Positions 21,426 to 33,403 are shown, counted from the first letter of the stretch. The stretch is 64,000 nt of DNA from Enterobacter sichuanensis (GCF_002939185.1 NZ_POVL01000009.1:42403-106402), one strand, 5' to 3'. Notes: a model not told the origin generated them from the letters alone. A program made the numbers and translations.

Positions 21426-22880
21426 TTATAATCCCCCAATATGCAGGGTTTTCACTTCCAGATACTCTTCCAGCCCCAGTACGGAGCCCTCACGTCCCAG
21501 CCCTGACTCTTTGACGCCACCAAATGGCCCCAGCTCCGTGGAGACGGCGCACTCGTTGATGCCAATCATCCCGCTCTCGATGGCCTGCGAAACGCGGAAT
21601 ACCCGCGAGAGGTTCTGGGTGTAGAAGTAAGCCGCCAGCCCATAGGGCGTGTTGTTGGCACGCTGGATCACTTCATCTTCCGAGGTGAAACGGAAGCAGG
21701 CCGCCACGGGGCCAAACGTCTCTTCTTCTGCCAGTTTCATCCCTTCATGGCAGTCACCCAGTACGGTTGGCATCCAGAAGTTCCCGCCCAGCGGGTGCGG
21801 TTTGCCGCCTGCCAGAACGGTCGCGCCCCGGGCAACAGCATCCTCAACGTGCTCGCGCACTTTGTTCACCGCCGAAGGTTCGATCAGCGGGCCAACGACA
21901 ACCCCCTCCTCCAGGCCATTCCCGACTTTCAGCGCCGTGACCGCATCGGCCAGTTTATTGACAAACTTGTCGTAGACGGTTTCCTGAATATAGAAGCGGT
22001 TAACGCTGACGCAGACCTGCCCGGCATTACGGAATTTATTGGCGATGGCCCCTTTAACAGCCGCGTCGATGTCCGCATCCTCAAACACGATATACGGCGC
22101 ATTTCCCCCCAGCTCCATGGAGACTTTCTTCATGGTTTCTGCGGCGTTACGCACCAGCGTTTTGCCAACGGCGGTCGAACCGGTAAAGGAAATTTTGCGC
22201 ACCTCCCGGCTTGCCATAATCGCATCGCTGATCTCATGCGTATTCCCGGCCACGGCGTTGAGGACGCCGTCAGGCACACCGGCCTGTTTCGCCAGCGTAA
22301 GCAGCGCAAAAGCACTGAGGGGCGTGTTATTTGCCGGTTTGATGACCCCGGTACATCCCGCAGCCAGGGCCGGGCCTAACTTGCGGGTGAGCATCGCCAT
22401 CGGGAAGTTCCACGGCGTAATCGCCGCAACCACACCCACGGGTTCCCGGGTCGCCAGAATGCGCGAGCCGGGTTTGATCGGCGGAATAATTTCCCCGTTT
22501 GCGCGCTTGGCTTCTTCGGCAAACCACTGGATAAAGCTGGCAGCGTACTCTACTTCTCCTTCCGCTTCTTTCAGGGGTTTACCCTGCTCGGTCGTCATTA
22601 AGCGACCGAGCCAGCTTTTATTCTCAATAATCAGCTCGTACCAGCGATAGAGAATGGCAGAGCGCTCCTTCGCGGTTTTGGCGCGCCATGCCGGGAAGGC
22701 TTTGGCGGCCGCTGCGATAGCGTCTTCGGTTTCCGCTTTGCCGGCTTTCGCCACTCTGGCGATGACCTCACCGGTCGCGGGGTTCTGCACATCAAACGTG
22801 GTGTCCAACGTTTTCCAGATCCCGTTGACCAGATAACCGGTCTGAAAAAGGATGTGGTCCTGTAGCGCCTGGGTCGTCAT
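21426..22880 (-). CDS. Succinate-semialdehyde dehydrogenase-like aldehyde dehydrogenase
   Basis: An NAD(P)-dependent aldehyde dehydrogenase, 484 residues from ATG 22880 (after GGGAGGGCAT). Asn158 (TPWNFP), general base Glu256 (SMELGGN) and nucleophile Cys290 (NAGQVCVSVNR) are all present, so it should be active. The overall sequence is of the GabD group, which oxidises succinate semialdehyde to succinate, but GabD normally has a second cysteine after the nucleophile (CVC) where this protein has CVS, so the substrate may differ. It lies between yhcO and the aaeXAB terminator, a place empty in E. coli, and no GABA transaminase or transporter gene adjoins it. Oxidation of an aromatic or dicarboxylic semialdehyde is a guess. 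Confidence 0.85.
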   Translation of the reverse strand: MTTQALQDHILFQTGYLVNGIWKTLDTTFDVQNPATGEVIARVAKAGKAETEDAIAAAAKAFPAWRAKTAKERSAILYRWYELIIENKSWLGRLMTTEQGKPLKEAEGEVEYAASFIQWFAEEAKRANGEIIPPIKPGSRILATREPVGVVAAITPWNFPMAMLTRKLGPALAAGCTGVIKPANNTPLSAFALLTLAKQAGVPDGVLNAVAGNTHEISDAIMASREVRKISFTGSTAVGKTLVRNAAETMKKVSMELGGNAPYIVFEDADIDAAVKGAIANKFRNAGQVCVSVNRFYIQETVYDKFVNKLADAVTALKVGNGLEEGVVVGPLIEPSAVNKVREHVEDAVARGATVLAGGKPHPLGGNFWMPTVLGDCHEGMKLAEEETFGPVAACFRFTSEDEVIQRANNTPYGLAAYFYTQNLSRVFRVSQAIESGMIGINECAVSTELGPFGGVKESGLGREGSVLGLEEYLEVKTLHIGGL

Positions 22881-22931
22881 ATGCCCTCCCTTTCTGAAAT
22901 GTAAGAACATGCTGGAATTAAGTATAGCCAC

Positions 22932-22964
22932 AAAAAAACCGACGCTTTTGGCGTCGGCTTTTTT
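22932..22964 (-). terminator. Terminator of aaeXAB
   Basis: On the minus strand GCCGACGC and GCGTCGG (stem 22939-22945 with 22951-22957) surround a 5-base loop, followed by seven T. It lies 8 bases past the aaeB stop codon. The aldehyde dehydrogenase gene downstream therefore probably has its own promoter, unless readthrough occurs. Confidence 0.88.
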
Positions 22965-22971
22965 ACTTCAG

Positions 22972-24939
22972 TCAGTTATCCGTGAGGGCATTCTGGTAGC
23001 GATGTAGCATAAAGACCAGCCGTCCTACCGGCTCGGTCACCTGAGGCGGTGCTTCCCAGACCTTAAGTTTCTCCTGGTAGATATCGAGCTCTTCCAGCAG
23101 TTGCGTAAAGTAACGACGCCGTTTGTCATCACTGCTGGCGGACAGCACGTGGTCGGCAGTGCGACGCAGCTGACGGTGCCAGGCCGACAGATCGTCGTTA
23201 ATCGGCACCGGCGCGTTACGCAGGCGCTGGTGTGCAATGATCATGGTCAGCGCCAGGCGGAACTTGGCGATATCGCCCGGGAACTTGTTCAGCAGTAAAA
23301 ACAGCTGCTGATAGAGTGCGGGCAGATGGTTCTCTTTCCGACGTGCCGTATTGGTGGTCATGGACGAGACGGCAGCCGATACAAACTGGTTCAATAACAC
23401 GCGTCCCGTTCTTGCCTGTGAGTTATCCCGTACCAGCAGAATAACCATCATCGCCAGGAAACAGCCCACCAGCTGGCCTAACGCGCTGTCGAGAAACTGG
23501 CTGAAATGGAAGGTCATCGGGTTATCCAGCACAATAATGTTAATCGTGCTCGCCAGCGCCCCCAGCGATCCGAGACGTCGTTTTTGCACCTCAATGCCGA
23601 TAAAGAACGCCATTACCGCCAGGCTAATACAGAGCAGCAGCATACTCTGCTGGGTAGACGGAATGATCACCAGGAAGTAAAGCGCACCTATCGGCAATGC
23701 GGCGATGGTGCCGTACAGGAAATCAATGGCGACCATACGCGGGTTAGGCAGGCGCATCGCAAGGGCGGTAACGACGGCAATCATCACCATCGCGCCGCTG
23801 CCGGAGGTCCAGCCCGTCCACAGCCAGAACAGCGTGCCGAGCATGCAGGCCAGCGTCGTACGCCAGAAGTTGACCATCGCATGATGACGTTCGGCAGATT
23901 CCGCCTTGATCACCACTTCCCCCTGCAGTACCTCTTCTTCCGCCGCGCTGATTTTAGTGTTACCGATCACGCCGCGTTTCAGCAACAGGTAGCGCGTCGC
24001 CGCGCCGACCCAGGTGTAGATCGTCACCGGCGTATCGCGCTCCCCGGTCCAGGCGATGACCCGGCGCATGCGCTTAAGCTGCTTGTGCACGTCCTGCACC
24101 GTTTCCACCGGTTCGGCAAACAGTTCGCGAAAGGTATCAGTGACCATTTCAGGTCGGGTGTTTTGAATGAGGTAGGTTTCGCATGCCTGGGTAATCAGCG
24201 TTAAGGAGACGGTGTTGAGCGCTTTAAGGCGACGGTTGGCGCGCGCCCAGCGCGACGACTCCATATTGAGGTTGCTGCGCATCCCTTCCAGGGCCTGCGT
24301 ACGGCGAACCAGACCACTCCAGGCTTTATCTACCTCTTCACTGTCACCGTGCTTAATGCATAGCTGCATCAGCTGGTACTGGGCCACAATCAGCGCGTCG
24401 AGCTCGCGATCTACTTCCTGTTTAATCGAGCGCGGAGAGAAAAGCAGGTCAGCGACAATGGCGCTGACGATACCAATCACAATCTCACTGCAGCGTTCAA
24501 CCGCAAACTGCGGCGCGAGCAGCGGCTCGGACTGAATGGTGATGACAATAATCAGCGCGGTATAGCCCGCCAGTCCCCAGGCATAGGAGTTCTCGACTTT
24601 CACCAGCGAGGAGATCCAGGTGCAGAACCCCGCCCAGATGCAGCACACCATCAGCATCAGCAGCGGCGTGCGGATCATCAGAATAATAATGGTGAGCGCC
24701 GCGAAACAGCCGATGAACGTCCCGATGATACGCAGCATCCCGCGATAGCGGATCGCGCCTGAATAGGGCTCCCCACCCGCGGCAAAGGCTGGGCCCGCCG
24801 CGACAATCGCCGCCGTCAGCACCGCCCAGCGAGGGGTTTCAAGCTGGAAGTGGAAGCCCACAAACAGCGCCAGCACAATGGCACACGCCAGCTTCACAGC
24901 GAAGCGAATGTGCTGGCTGGCGATGGAAAAGATACCCAT
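22972..24939 (-). CDS. aaeB: p-Hydroxybenzoic acid efflux pump subunit AaeB
   Basis: Inner-membrane pump that, with AaeA, exports aromatic carboxylic acids such as p-hydroxybenzoate. The 655 residues match the E. coli length. There are two blocks of membrane helices (about 10-165 and 360-505), each with the FUSC/ALMT-type repeat, separated and followed by soluble regions. The start [20 protein letters not shown] is as expected, 5 bases after the aaeA stop. It is the last gene of aaeXAB; aaeR lies divergent upstream. Confidence 0.95.
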   Translation of the reverse strand: MGIFSIASQHIRFAVKLACAIVLALFVGFHFQLETPRWAVLTAAIVAAGPAFAAGGEPYSGAIRYRGMLRIIGTFIGCFAALTIIILMIRTPLLMLMVCCIWAGFCTWISSLVKVENSYAWGLAGYTALIIVITIQSEPLLAPQFAVERCSEIVIGIVSAIVADLLFSPRSIKQEVDRELDALIVAQYQLMQLCIKHGDSEEVDKAWSGLVRRTQALEGMRSNLNMESSRWARANRRLKALNTVSLTLITQACETYLIQNTRPEMVTDTFRELFAEPVETVQDVHKQLKRMRRVIAWTGERDTPVTIYTWVGAATRYLLLKRGVIGNTKISAAEEEVLQGEVVIKAESAERHHAMVNFWRTTLACMLGTLFWLWTGWTSGSGAMVMIAVVTALAMRLPNPRMVAIDFLYGTIAALPIGALYFLVIIPSTQQSMLLLCISLAVMAFFIGIEVQKRRLGSLGALASTINIIVLDNPMTFHFSQFLDSALGQLVGCFLAMMVILLVRDNSQARTGRVLLNQFVSAAVSSMTTNTARRKENHLPALYQQLFLLLNKFPGDIAKFRLALTMIIAHQRLRNAPVPINDDLSAWHRQLRRTADHVLSASSDDKRRRYFTQLLEELDIYQEKLKVWEAPPQVTEPVGRLVFMLHRYQNALTDN

Positions 24940-24944
24940 ACCGG

Positions 24945-25877
24945 TTAACCAAACTCGCGCAGGCGATGGGCAATTTTACGGAAGAATGAGTCCTGGCTGG
25001 CGTCCCGGTCTTTTTCCCCGGTGATCACCACCGTCGCCGTGGTACCGGCAGGCCACACATTACCCTGCTGTTCATCCAGGTGGATACGTACCGGCACACG
25101 CTGGGCCAGACGTACCCACTCAAGGTTGGAATCGACGGTCGCCATCCCTTTTGCATCGTTAGAGCTGCTGGAGTTGGTCACCCCTGCCGCGACGCTGTCC
25201 ACGGTACCTTTAAAGACGCGGTTGCTGCCAAGCGGCGTGATTTCCGCCCTAAAACCGGGACGTACGCCTTCCAGCTTGGTCTCTTCCATATAGGCGAGCA
25301 CGTAGAAGGAGTTCTGTTTCACCAGCGCCACAGCGGTTGAACCGCGGGTGATAAATTCCCCGGCATAGACATTCAGGTTGGTCACCCAGCCGTCAGCGGG
25401 CGCACGGATCACGGTGCGCTCCAGATCAAGCTTCGCCAGATCGCGCGTCGCCTGTGCTTTCGCCAGCTGATGCAGTACGGTTTGCAGCACGTTATTGGAC
25501 TGATCAATCTCTTCGCGGGACATCGCCTGAACGCCCAGCTGATTACGACGCCCTGCCTCACGACGTTTCTCTGCGGCCAGCGCCTGGTAATAGGCCACGT
25601 CCGCTTCCGCTTCTTCCAGCGCCTTCTGGTAACGCGGCTGGTCGATGGTGAACAGCACCTGGTCTTTCTTCACTAACTGGTTATCGTGAACGTTAACCGC
25701 CGTGATAAGCCCGGCCACATCGGGGGCGATCGCCACAACATCCGCGCTGAAACGCGCGTCACGCGTCCACGGCGATTCGGTGTAATAGACCCAGGCGCGA
25801 AAAATAGCGATGAACGCGAGGATAACCAGCGCCATGGTGATGGCGGTGCGGGAGATTTTTCTTGTTAGCGTTTTCAC
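24945..25877 (-). CDS. aaeA: p-Hydroxybenzoic acid efflux pump subunit AaeA
   Basis: Membrane fusion protein partner of AaeB. I chose GTG 25877, giving 310 residues beginning (M)[20 protein letters not shown], the E. coli length; a TTG at 25892 would extend it into aaeX. One N-terminal membrane helix (about 12-32) is followed by a biotinyl-lipoyl-like half ([32 protein letters not shown]), a short coiled hairpin, and the second half ([20 protein letters not shown]). It is co-transcribed with aaeX, whose stop is 7 bases upstream, and aaeB. Confidence 0.95.
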   Translation of the reverse strand: MKTLTRKISRTAITMALVILAFIAIFRAWVYYTESPWTRDARFSADVVAIAPDVAGLITAVNVHDNQLVKKDQVLFTIDQPRYQKALEEAEADVAYYQALAAEKRREAGRRNQLGVQAMSREEIDQSNNVLQTVLHQLAKAQATRDLAKLDLERTVIRAPADGWVTNLNVYAGEFITRGSTAVALVKQNSFYVLAYMEETKLEGVRPGFRAEITPLGSNRVFKGTVDSVAAGVTNSSSSNDAKGMATVDSNLEWVRLAQRVPVRIHLDEQQGNVWPAGTTATVVITGEKDRDASQDSFFRKIAHRLREFG

Positions 25878-25884
25878 ATCAACC

Positions 25885-26088
25885 TCAGACAAACATGCGC
25901 GATATCAGGTAAAACAGGCAGCAATACAGCGCGGTATTGAACAATGCAGGATGCCAGACGAAATCGTAGATCCCGGTAGGAACCAGCACCTTGCGCACCA
26001 GCCAGAAGATCGCCAGTGATAAAAGCAGCTCGAAAAATATCGGTGGGAACGACAGACCGAACACCACGATAACGGGAAACAGACTCAT
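25885..26088 (-). CDS. aaeX: Small membrane protein AaeX
   Basis: A 67-residue protein with two predicted membrane helices (about 4-30 and 45-65), DUF1656 family, first gene of the aaeXAB operon. Its function is unknown and in E. coli it is reported as dispensable for efflux. The length equals that of E. coli. It is divergent from aaeR with a 179-bp gap between the starts. Confidence 0.93.
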   Translation of the reverse strand: MSLFPVIVVFGLSFPPIFFELLLSLAIFWLVRKVLVPTGIYDFVWHPALFNTALYCCLFYLISRMFV

Positions 26089-26233
26089 GTTGACCTTGAT
26101 AAGCGAGAGTGCAGGCTTCAGAATTTTTTAGCGTACGCCACCGCGGGAGAGCAAGAAACGCCGGGCGGGAATGGCGCAGCCGTTATGTAATTAATAATAT
26201 ATTAACGTAACTGTTATGCTGTTATCTATAATA

Positions 26234-26249
26234 TGTGATCTAAATCACT
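26234..26249. promoter_or_regulatory. Putative CRP site between aaeX and aaeR
   Basis: TGTGATCTAAATCACT matches TGTGA-N6-TCACA at nine of ten conserved bases. It ends 18 bp before the aaeR start and lies about 150 bp from aaeX, so it could repress aaeR or affect the divergent operon. The rest of the gap is AT-rich and has an AT palindrome-like stretch (ATTAATAATATATTAAC) just upstream. Confidence 0.55.
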
Positions 26250-26267
26250 TTTAAGCCAGAGTGAACA

Positions 26268-27194
26268 ATGGAACGTTTAAAACGCATGTCGGTCTTCGCC
26301 AAAGTGGTAGAACTGGGCTCTTTTACCGCGGCGGCACGCCAGCTTCAGATGAGCGTCTCATCCATCAGCCAGACAGTGTCCAAACTGGAAGATGAGCTTC
26401 AGGTCAAGCTGCTCAACCGCAGTACCCGCAGCATTGGGCTGACGGAAGCAGGTAAAATTTACTATCAAGGTTGTCGCCGCATGCTGCATGAAGTGCAGGA
26501 TGTTCACGAGCAACTCTACGCCTTTAACAACACGCCTATTGGCACCCTGCGCATTGGTTGTTCTTCAACTATGGCACAAAATGTTCTCGCCGCCATGACC
26601 GCGGATATGCTGAAAGAATACCCGGGGCTGACCGTCAATCTGGTGACGGGTATTCCGGCGCCGGATCTGATTGCCGACGGGCTGGATGTGGTGATCCGCG
26701 TCGGTGCATTACAGGATTCCAGCCTGTTCTCGCGTCGGCTGGGCAGCATGCCGATGGTGGTCTGCGCCTCAAAAAGCTATCTGGCGCAGTACGGTGTCCC
26801 TGAGAAACCCGCCGATCTCAGCAACCACTCGTGGCTGGAGTACAGCGTACGGCCCGACAATGAATTTGAGCTGATTGCCCCGGAAGGGATCTCCACCCGA
26901 CTGCTGCCGGAAGGCCGGTTTGTGACCAACGACCCGATGACCATTTCGCGCTGGCTGGTGGCCGGGGCCGGGATCGCCTACGTGCCGCTGATGTGGGTGA
27001 TCAACGAGATCAACAGCGGCGTGCTGGAGATCCTGTTCCCGCGCTATCAATCCGATCCGCGCCCGGTGTACGCCCTGTATACCGAAAAAGACAAGCTGCC
27101 GCTCAAGGTACAGGTATGTATTAACTATCTGACCGACTATTTTGTGGACGTGGCAGAGCTGTTTCAGGGGATGCGGGGAAGAAGAAAGGAATAA
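26268..27194 (+). CDS. aaeR: LysR-type regulator AaeR
   Basis: Activator of the aaeXAB efflux operon in response to aromatic carboxylic acids. The 308 residues hold an N-terminal winged helix-turn-helix (FAKVVELGSFTAAARQLQMSVSSISQTVSKLE at about 10-41) and a LysR effector domain (about 90-290). It is divergent from aaeX, the classic arrangement. E. coli AaeR is of similar length. The ATG has a weak ribosome binding site (AGAGTGAACA). The effector is inferred by homology. Confidence 0.94.
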   Translation: MERLKRMSVFAKVVELGSFTAAARQLQMSVSSISQTVSKLEDELQVKLLNRSTRSIGLTEAGKIYYQGCRRMLHEVQDVHEQLYAFNNTPIGTLRIGCSSTMAQNVLAAMTADMLKEYPGLTVNLVTGIPAPDLIADGLDVVIRVGALQDSSLFSRRLGSMPMVVCASKSYLAQYGVPEKPADLSNHSWLEYSVRPDNEFELIAPEGISTRLLPEGRFVTNDPMTISRWLVAGAGIAYVPLMWVINEINSGVLEILFPRYQSDPRPVYALYTEKDKLPLKVQVCINYLTDYFVDVAELFQGMRGRRKE

Positions 27195-27411
27195 GTGATT
27201 AATTTCTGAAATATCCGCGCCATTAATATTTCAGGATGAAGCAGACCTTCATCCAGGAATATTCTTTTGCCATTATCAGGAATAGCGAATTGACACTGCC
27301 GCCGCCTGCCCTTTACCTTAATAACAGTCTGGCATTCAGACTGTTATTAATTTGTTGCTGATTTGAATAATAAAATGTATTCCGCAGGATGACGTTAAAC
27401 AAGGAAAAGAA

Positions 27412-28026
27412 ATGAATATATTTGAACAAACACCGCCGTCACGCAGGCGCTATGGACTCGCCGCGTTCATCGGTTTGATTGCAGGGATTGTCTCCGCGTT
27501 TGTTAAATGGGGTGCCGAGGTCCCCCTCCCGCCACGAAGCCCCACCGATTTATTCAACGCCGCCTGTGGGCCGGAGCAATTAATAAGAGCCGCAGGTCAG
27601 ATAGATTGCTCTCGTAATTTCTTAAACCCACCTTATGTTTTTTTACGCGACTGGCTGGGCGTCGTTGATCCTAACGCGGCGGTTTATACCTTTGCCGGAC
27701 ATATATTTAACTGGGTTGGTGTAACACATATTATTTTCTCCGTTGTCTTCGCGGTGGGATATTGTGTAGTTGCTGAAGTTTTTCCGAAAATTAAACTCTG
27801 GCAGGGTTTGCTGGCGGGTGCGTTAGCCCAGCTTTTTGTTCATATGATCTCCTTCCCGCTGATGGGGCTGACACCACCGCTGTTTGCACTTCCCTGGTAT
27901 GAGCACGTGTCAGAGATCGTAGGTCATCTGGTCTGGTTCTGGTCGATCGAGATCATTCGTCGCGATTTACGCAACCGCATCACCCACGAGCCGGATCCGG
28001 AGATACCGCTGGGTCACTTACGTTAA
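27412..28026 (+). CDS. yagU: Inner-membrane protein YagU (DUF1440)
   Basis: A 204-residue inner-membrane protein with three or four predicted helices (about 14-32, 100-125, 130-155). It is nearly identical to E. coli YagU over its length as I remember it, a protein linked to acid resistance whose mechanism is unknown. In E. coli yagU is at about 6 min; here it lies between aaeR and tldD, so it has moved. The 217 bp before it hold an imperfect repeat around ACAGTCTGGCATTCAGACTGTT (27325-27346), possibly a terminator of aaeR or an operator. Confidence 0.9.
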   Translation: MNIFEQTPPSRRRYGLAAFIGLIAGIVSAFVKWGAEVPLPPRSPTDLFNAACGPEQLIRAAGQIDCSRNFLNPPYVFLRDWLGVVDPNAAVYTFAGHIFNWVGVTHIIFSVVFAVGYCVVAEVFPKIKLWQGLLAGALAQLFVHMISFPLMGLTPPLFALPWYEHVSEIVGHLVWFWSIEIIRRDLRNRITHEPDPEIPLGHLR

Positions 28027-28031
28027 AAAAA

Positions 28032-28059
28032 AGGCGCTACCCGGTAGCGCCTGTTTTTT
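28032..28059. terminator. Bidirectional terminator between yagU and tldD
   Basis: AGGCGCTAC (28032-28040) and GTAGCGCCT (28044-28052) form a 9-bp stem with a 3-base loop. A T-run follows on the plus strand and a nine-base T-run on the minus strand, so it should end both yagU and the long mreB-to-tldD transcript. Confidence 0.9.
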
Positions 28060-28072
28060 ATGTGGACGCAGG

Positions 28073-29566
<1,494 letters not shown>

Positions 29567-29602
29567 TTATTGAGAGTGAGGCAATTACCTGCCCACGTCA
29601 AA

Positions 29603-32600
29603 TCATTGCTGTGCATCTTTGCGCGGCTGGCGCAGCACCTCGTTAATCTGTGGTTTATCCACCGGACCGGTAATGCGGTAGCGCAGAATGGAGACCTTGC
29701 TCCACAGCGGCCCCAGCACTTTGCTGGCGGCAAACACCGCCGCACCGACAATCGGGTTCACCACAAAGGCCGCCGCCACACCCACGCTGGCGGAAATTTC
29801 CGGCGCCACCACGGCTTCCATATCCAGCTCGCGACGCACGAGGTTGACCGAGCCTTTCATGGCGATATCCGCTTCGAGGCCGTCCACCAGCGTGTCGTCC
29901 GTATGCATCACGCCGTCCTTGATCCACGCCGTACTGCGGATGGAGTCGTAGTAGAACCCTTCGCTGAAGGTATCGCTGAAATCAAAGCGCAGCTTGCGCA
30001 GCAGCGCATCAAAGCTCAGCAGGCGCAGGATCTGCCCGGCACGCCCCGTGCTCACATCAGCGATTTCACCTTTGCCGAAGCGGGTTTTCAGAATGCCGTT
30101 CAGCGAGGCCTCATCCGGCTTCCACGGTGCGTCACGCCAGTGAAGATCGTAATCGACGTCAAATGACGAACCGCGCAGCGGCGTACTGATACCAAAGAAA
30201 TTGGTGGCCGCATCCAGTTTGTTACCTTTAATGTCGCCTTTCAGAGACGTACGTTGTTCACCGGGATTATTCACCCATTCCCCTGCGGCGGTCATGCGAC
30301 CAAAACCGGTATCTACCAGGCCGCCGGAGAGCTTCAGCGTGTTTCCATCAATGGCAAAATCACCGTCGATACGGCCATATTTTTGCCCCCACAGCCAGCA
30401 CTCCGCACAGCGCAGCTGGAGATCGGGCCAGCCGCTAAAATCAACGCGGGATGTCTTACTCAACGGCGATGTCTCGTCCGGCGAGTTTTTCCCGCTCGCG
30501 CTTGCCGGGTTGTAATAGAGATAGCGGATCGCCGCTTGCCATGGGGCGTTATCACGCATGGTGAGCGTACCGTTGATCTCCCTGCCCTGAGCCTCCACTT
30601 TCGAGCCGTTAGCGGTGGGCTGAGACACGATGCTCAGGTTGTTCCACTGCTGCCCGCCCAGCATCAGCGACGGGGTGCGTACGGTAATGGTTTGCGGGAA
30701 CTGAGCCGATTCATCAACGTTTTGCCCCACACCTTTCTGGAACAGTGCCAGCCATTCTGCACCGTCCATTGGCGGGAGATTAAGCTCAATGCCCGACTGC
30801 TGCGGCAGCGGTGGCGTGGAGCGGCTATCCGTCGTCCAGATGGCTTTATCGAGGGTGAGCTTGCGGTTAAGCAGCCAACGGCTGTTGAAGTGGTTCATCC
30901 CGCCAGCGTTTCCGGTTAGCTCGAAGCTGTTCAGGTTGCCGTCAACGTTCAGCTTCACCGGCAGCGGCTGTCCGGGCTGTTTATCCAGCGGTGCAGGCAG
31001 CTGGCTCTGCAGGTTTTTCAGATCGCCCGTAATGTCGACCTGATAACGCGCCTCCGCGTGATAAGGCAGATCGATTGCAACCTTGCCCTGCCAGGCGACC
31101 GCGCCATTCACTGACGCCTCAATCGGCTTCGGTAGGACATCCATGCGCGATGGCTGCCAGTTACCGTTCAGATTGACGGCCACCTGATACGCCTTTTCCC
31201 CCTCGGTCGTCGAGAAGTCAATATTCACGGGCTGATTAAACCAGCTGGCGGTCAGCGGCTCGCTTTTCAGGTTACCGTTCTCAAAACTGAACTGCCCGCT
31301 GAGGTTTTTCAGGGTGCTCTCAAGGGGTTTGATATACAGACTGTTGTTCTTCAGACGGACGTCACCTTTGGCGGTAGTCATTTCGCCGTCCAGCGGAATA
31401 TCAAGATGTAAGCGAGCATTCACATCGCCATCAAGCTGGAGTTGCTGCAGCGTCGCCGCCAGCGACGCTTTTAGCGGCGTCTCCTCAAAATAGGGCCCCA
31501 CGGCTTTACCCGGACCGTTGATGTCGGCATCAATCAGCAGTTTCTCTTTTGAATAGTCGGGAATGTTTGCCGTCAGGTTGCTGGCCGTCACGCCGCCCAG
31601 CGCCACGTTGTCTGACTTCATCCACAATCCGTCATTGAGGAAATTAAGCTCAATGTCCAGGTTTTTCAGCGCCGGCCAGCCCGGCTGGAACGCGAAGGTG
31701 GCGTTGTGTAACGGCACCAGTACCTGGAACTGACCTTCATTATGTTTGTACGGGAAAAGATGTGGATTGCCACCGTAAACCAGCGTGGCATTATCGGCCT
31801 GACCGCCCTGAATGGCACCGCTCAGATAATCTACCAGCGCTTTACCCATCAGGTTTTCCGGGAAATAACGCCAGGCCTGAGAACCATCAGTGGTACTGAT
31901 CCCCGCCAGGATCCCCAGCCAGGGTTCATCACCTGCTGGCTGCAGATAGCGGAAATCGCCACGGGCATGTACGGCTTTGGCTTTAACGTCGATATGGCGG
32001 CCATCAAGCTGGAAACCCTTATCGTTACGCAGCCAGTTAAGCACCGCGTTGCCCTGTTCAATTTCCAGCGGCGCGCGGAACACCGTCTCGTAAGGCATTC
32101 TGGCGTCGTGCATATCAACCGTCAGCCGGCCGTCTTCCACGCTGCCTTCCAGCTTGCCACTAAAGTGTTCCGCCCCCGGCAGCAGCTTCCACTGCTTCCA
32201 GGCAAGATCTTTCCACGAGGCCTGAAAACGGGTCTTTTCCGTTGCCTGCAGCGGGATGTCGAGCGCCAGGGCGTCTATCTTCCCGCTCGGCTGCGTGGCC
32301 AGCCAAATCTCGCCGAGATCCGGGGAGAGCTTTGCGGCCATCGAGCGCAGGCCTTCAATGGCACCGAGATCCAGATTGCTGGCGCGGATGCGCAGTTCAT
32401 CGCTGCGTTTGTTTGCCACGCCGCCGACATCCTGCTCCGGCATCCAGGCCAGCGTCAGCGCGCCGCGCGGCCAGGCCTTGCCGTCCATGGTGATACGCGT
32501 ATCCGGAATGGCGAACTGCCATCCCTCTTTCTCTTGGGTCACGTGCGCCGTGAGGTTGTCGACGGAAAGCTGGTGCTGCTGGTTTTCACCTTTCCAGCTT

Positions 32601-33403
32601 GCGCCTCCCTGCTTGAGCCAGATATCCCCGCTGGCAAATTCGCCTTTCGTCAGGGTCAGCCAGCCTTCAAGGCTGAAACGGGCGGTTTCCAGCTGCATAT
32701 TCTGCTGGATCCACTTCCCCAGCCACGGCTTCACATCCACATCGTCGGCCTGCAGCCAGACTTTGCCGTTGTTGAGCAGACCGTCATCATCCCGCAGATC
32801 CATGCGTACCTGCATGACGCCGTGCTGACCGTTCAGGCTGGAGAGACTCACCTGCCCTTCAGCGCGGTGCCGGTTTCTGCCATTGAGCCAAGTCAGCTGT
32901 GGGATCGCCAGTTCCGCGCGCTGTCCAGAGAGGGTAATAAAGCTCACCTCGCTGTCGCGCAGATCGAAATGATCGAACTGGCGCAGGAAAAGATCGCTAA
33001 AACGGTTGGCCTCAAGCCCCTGACTGCTGTCGCCACCCGAGATGGGGGTATTGGTCAGAAACTGGAGCTGATAAAAGGTGAGATCGCGAAACTGCCAGCG
33101 CAGATGCAGCAGGCTTTGCCAGACATCGAGCGCCAGGGTCACGCGTTTGATTTTGAGGTGGCCGCCATCTTTCAGGCTGGCATTAATATCCCGGGCATCG
33201 AGCGTCGGGCCAAAATTCTGCCAGCTGGCGCTTATCTGGCTGACGTCCACCGGCACGCCGGTGGTGGATTCGATTTTTGCCAGCAGTTGCGGACGCCAGC
33301 TGTCCAGATGCGGTAAAACGAGGCGTAGCCCGCTCACGAGCAACGCGACAATCACGACCAGCGTTGCCCCTGTAAGCAATAAAATCCCCGGCAATCGCCT
33401 CAC
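29603..33403 (-). CDS. yhdP: AsmA-like envelope phospholipid transporter YhdP
   Basis: A very large inner-membrane-anchored periplasmic protein that, with TamB and YdbH, moves phospholipids to the outer membrane. GTG 33403, with AGGAGA six bases before it, gives 1266 residues, the exact E. coli length; an upstream frame start at 33430 has no such site. One N-terminal membrane helix (about 5-27) is followed by a long repeat of beta-rich segments that form a hydrophobic groove, then the AsmA-like C-terminal domain and a C-terminal hydrophobic stretch (PIVGAAVFAASKVLGP). It is in the rng-yhdP-tldD transcript. Confidence 0.95.
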   Translation of the reverse strand: MRRLPGILLLTGATLVVIVALLVSGLRLVLPHLDSWRPQLLAKIESTTGVPVDVSQISASWQNFGPTLDARDINASLKDGGHLKIKRVTLALDVWQSLLHLRWQFRDLTFYQLQFLTNTPISGGDSSQGLEANRFSDLFLRQFDHFDLRDSEVSFITLSGQRAELAIPQLTWLNGRNRHRAEGQVSLSSLNGQHGVMQVRMDLRDDDGLLNNGKVWLQADDVDVKPWLGKWIQQNMQLETARFSLEGWLTLTKGEFASGDIWLKQGGASWKGENQQHQLSVDNLTAHVTQEKEGWQFAIPDTRITMDGKAWPRGALTLAWMPEQDVGGVANKRSDELRIRASNLDLGAIEGLRSMAAKLSPDLGEIWLATQPSGKIDALALDIPLQATEKTRFQASWKDLAWKQWKLLPGAEHFSGKLEGSVEDGRLTVDMHDARMPYETVFRAPLEIEQGNAVLNWLRNDKGFQLDGRHIDVKAKAVHARGDFRYLQPAGDEPWLGILAGISTTDGSQAWRYFPENLMGKALVDYLSGAIQGGQADNATLVYGGNPHLFPYKHNEGQFQVLVPLHNATFAFQPGWPALKNLDIELNFLNDGLWMKSDNVALGGVTASNLTANIPDYSKEKLLIDADINGPGKAVGPYFEETPLKASLAATLQQLQLDGDVNARLHLDIPLDGEMTTAKGDVRLKNNSLYIKPLESTLKNLSGQFSFENGNLKSEPLTASWFNQPVNIDFSTTEGEKAYQVAVNLNGNWQPSRMDVLPKPIEASVNGAVAWQGKVAIDLPYHAEARYQVDITGDLKNLQSQLPAPLDKQPGQPLPVKLNVDGNLNSFELTGNAGGMNHFNSRWLLNRKLTLDKAIWTTDSRSTPPLPQQSGIELNLPPMDGAEWLALFQKGVGQNVDESAQFPQTITVRTPSLMLGGQQWNNLSIVSQPTANGSKVEAQGREINGTLTMRDNAPWQAAIRYLYYNPASASGKNSPDETSPLSKTSRVDFSGWPDLQLRCAECWLWGQKYGRIDGDFAIDGNTLKLSGGLVDTGFGRMTAAGEWVNNPGEQRTSLKGDIKGNKLDAATNFFGISTPLRGSSFDVDYDLHWRDAPWKPDEASLNGILKTRFGKGEIADVSTGRAGQILRLLSFDALLRKLRFDFSDTFSEGFYYDSIRSTAWIKDGVMHTDDTLVDGLEADIAMKGSVNLVRRELDMEAVVAPEISASVGVAAAFVVNPIVGAAVFAASKVLGPLWSKVSILRYRITGPVDKPQINEVLRQPRKDAQQ

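Noticed and set aside
31742..33316. 524-codon frame antisense to yhdP
   Set aside because: Same effect: a shadow of a long biased gene, without domains or start signals.
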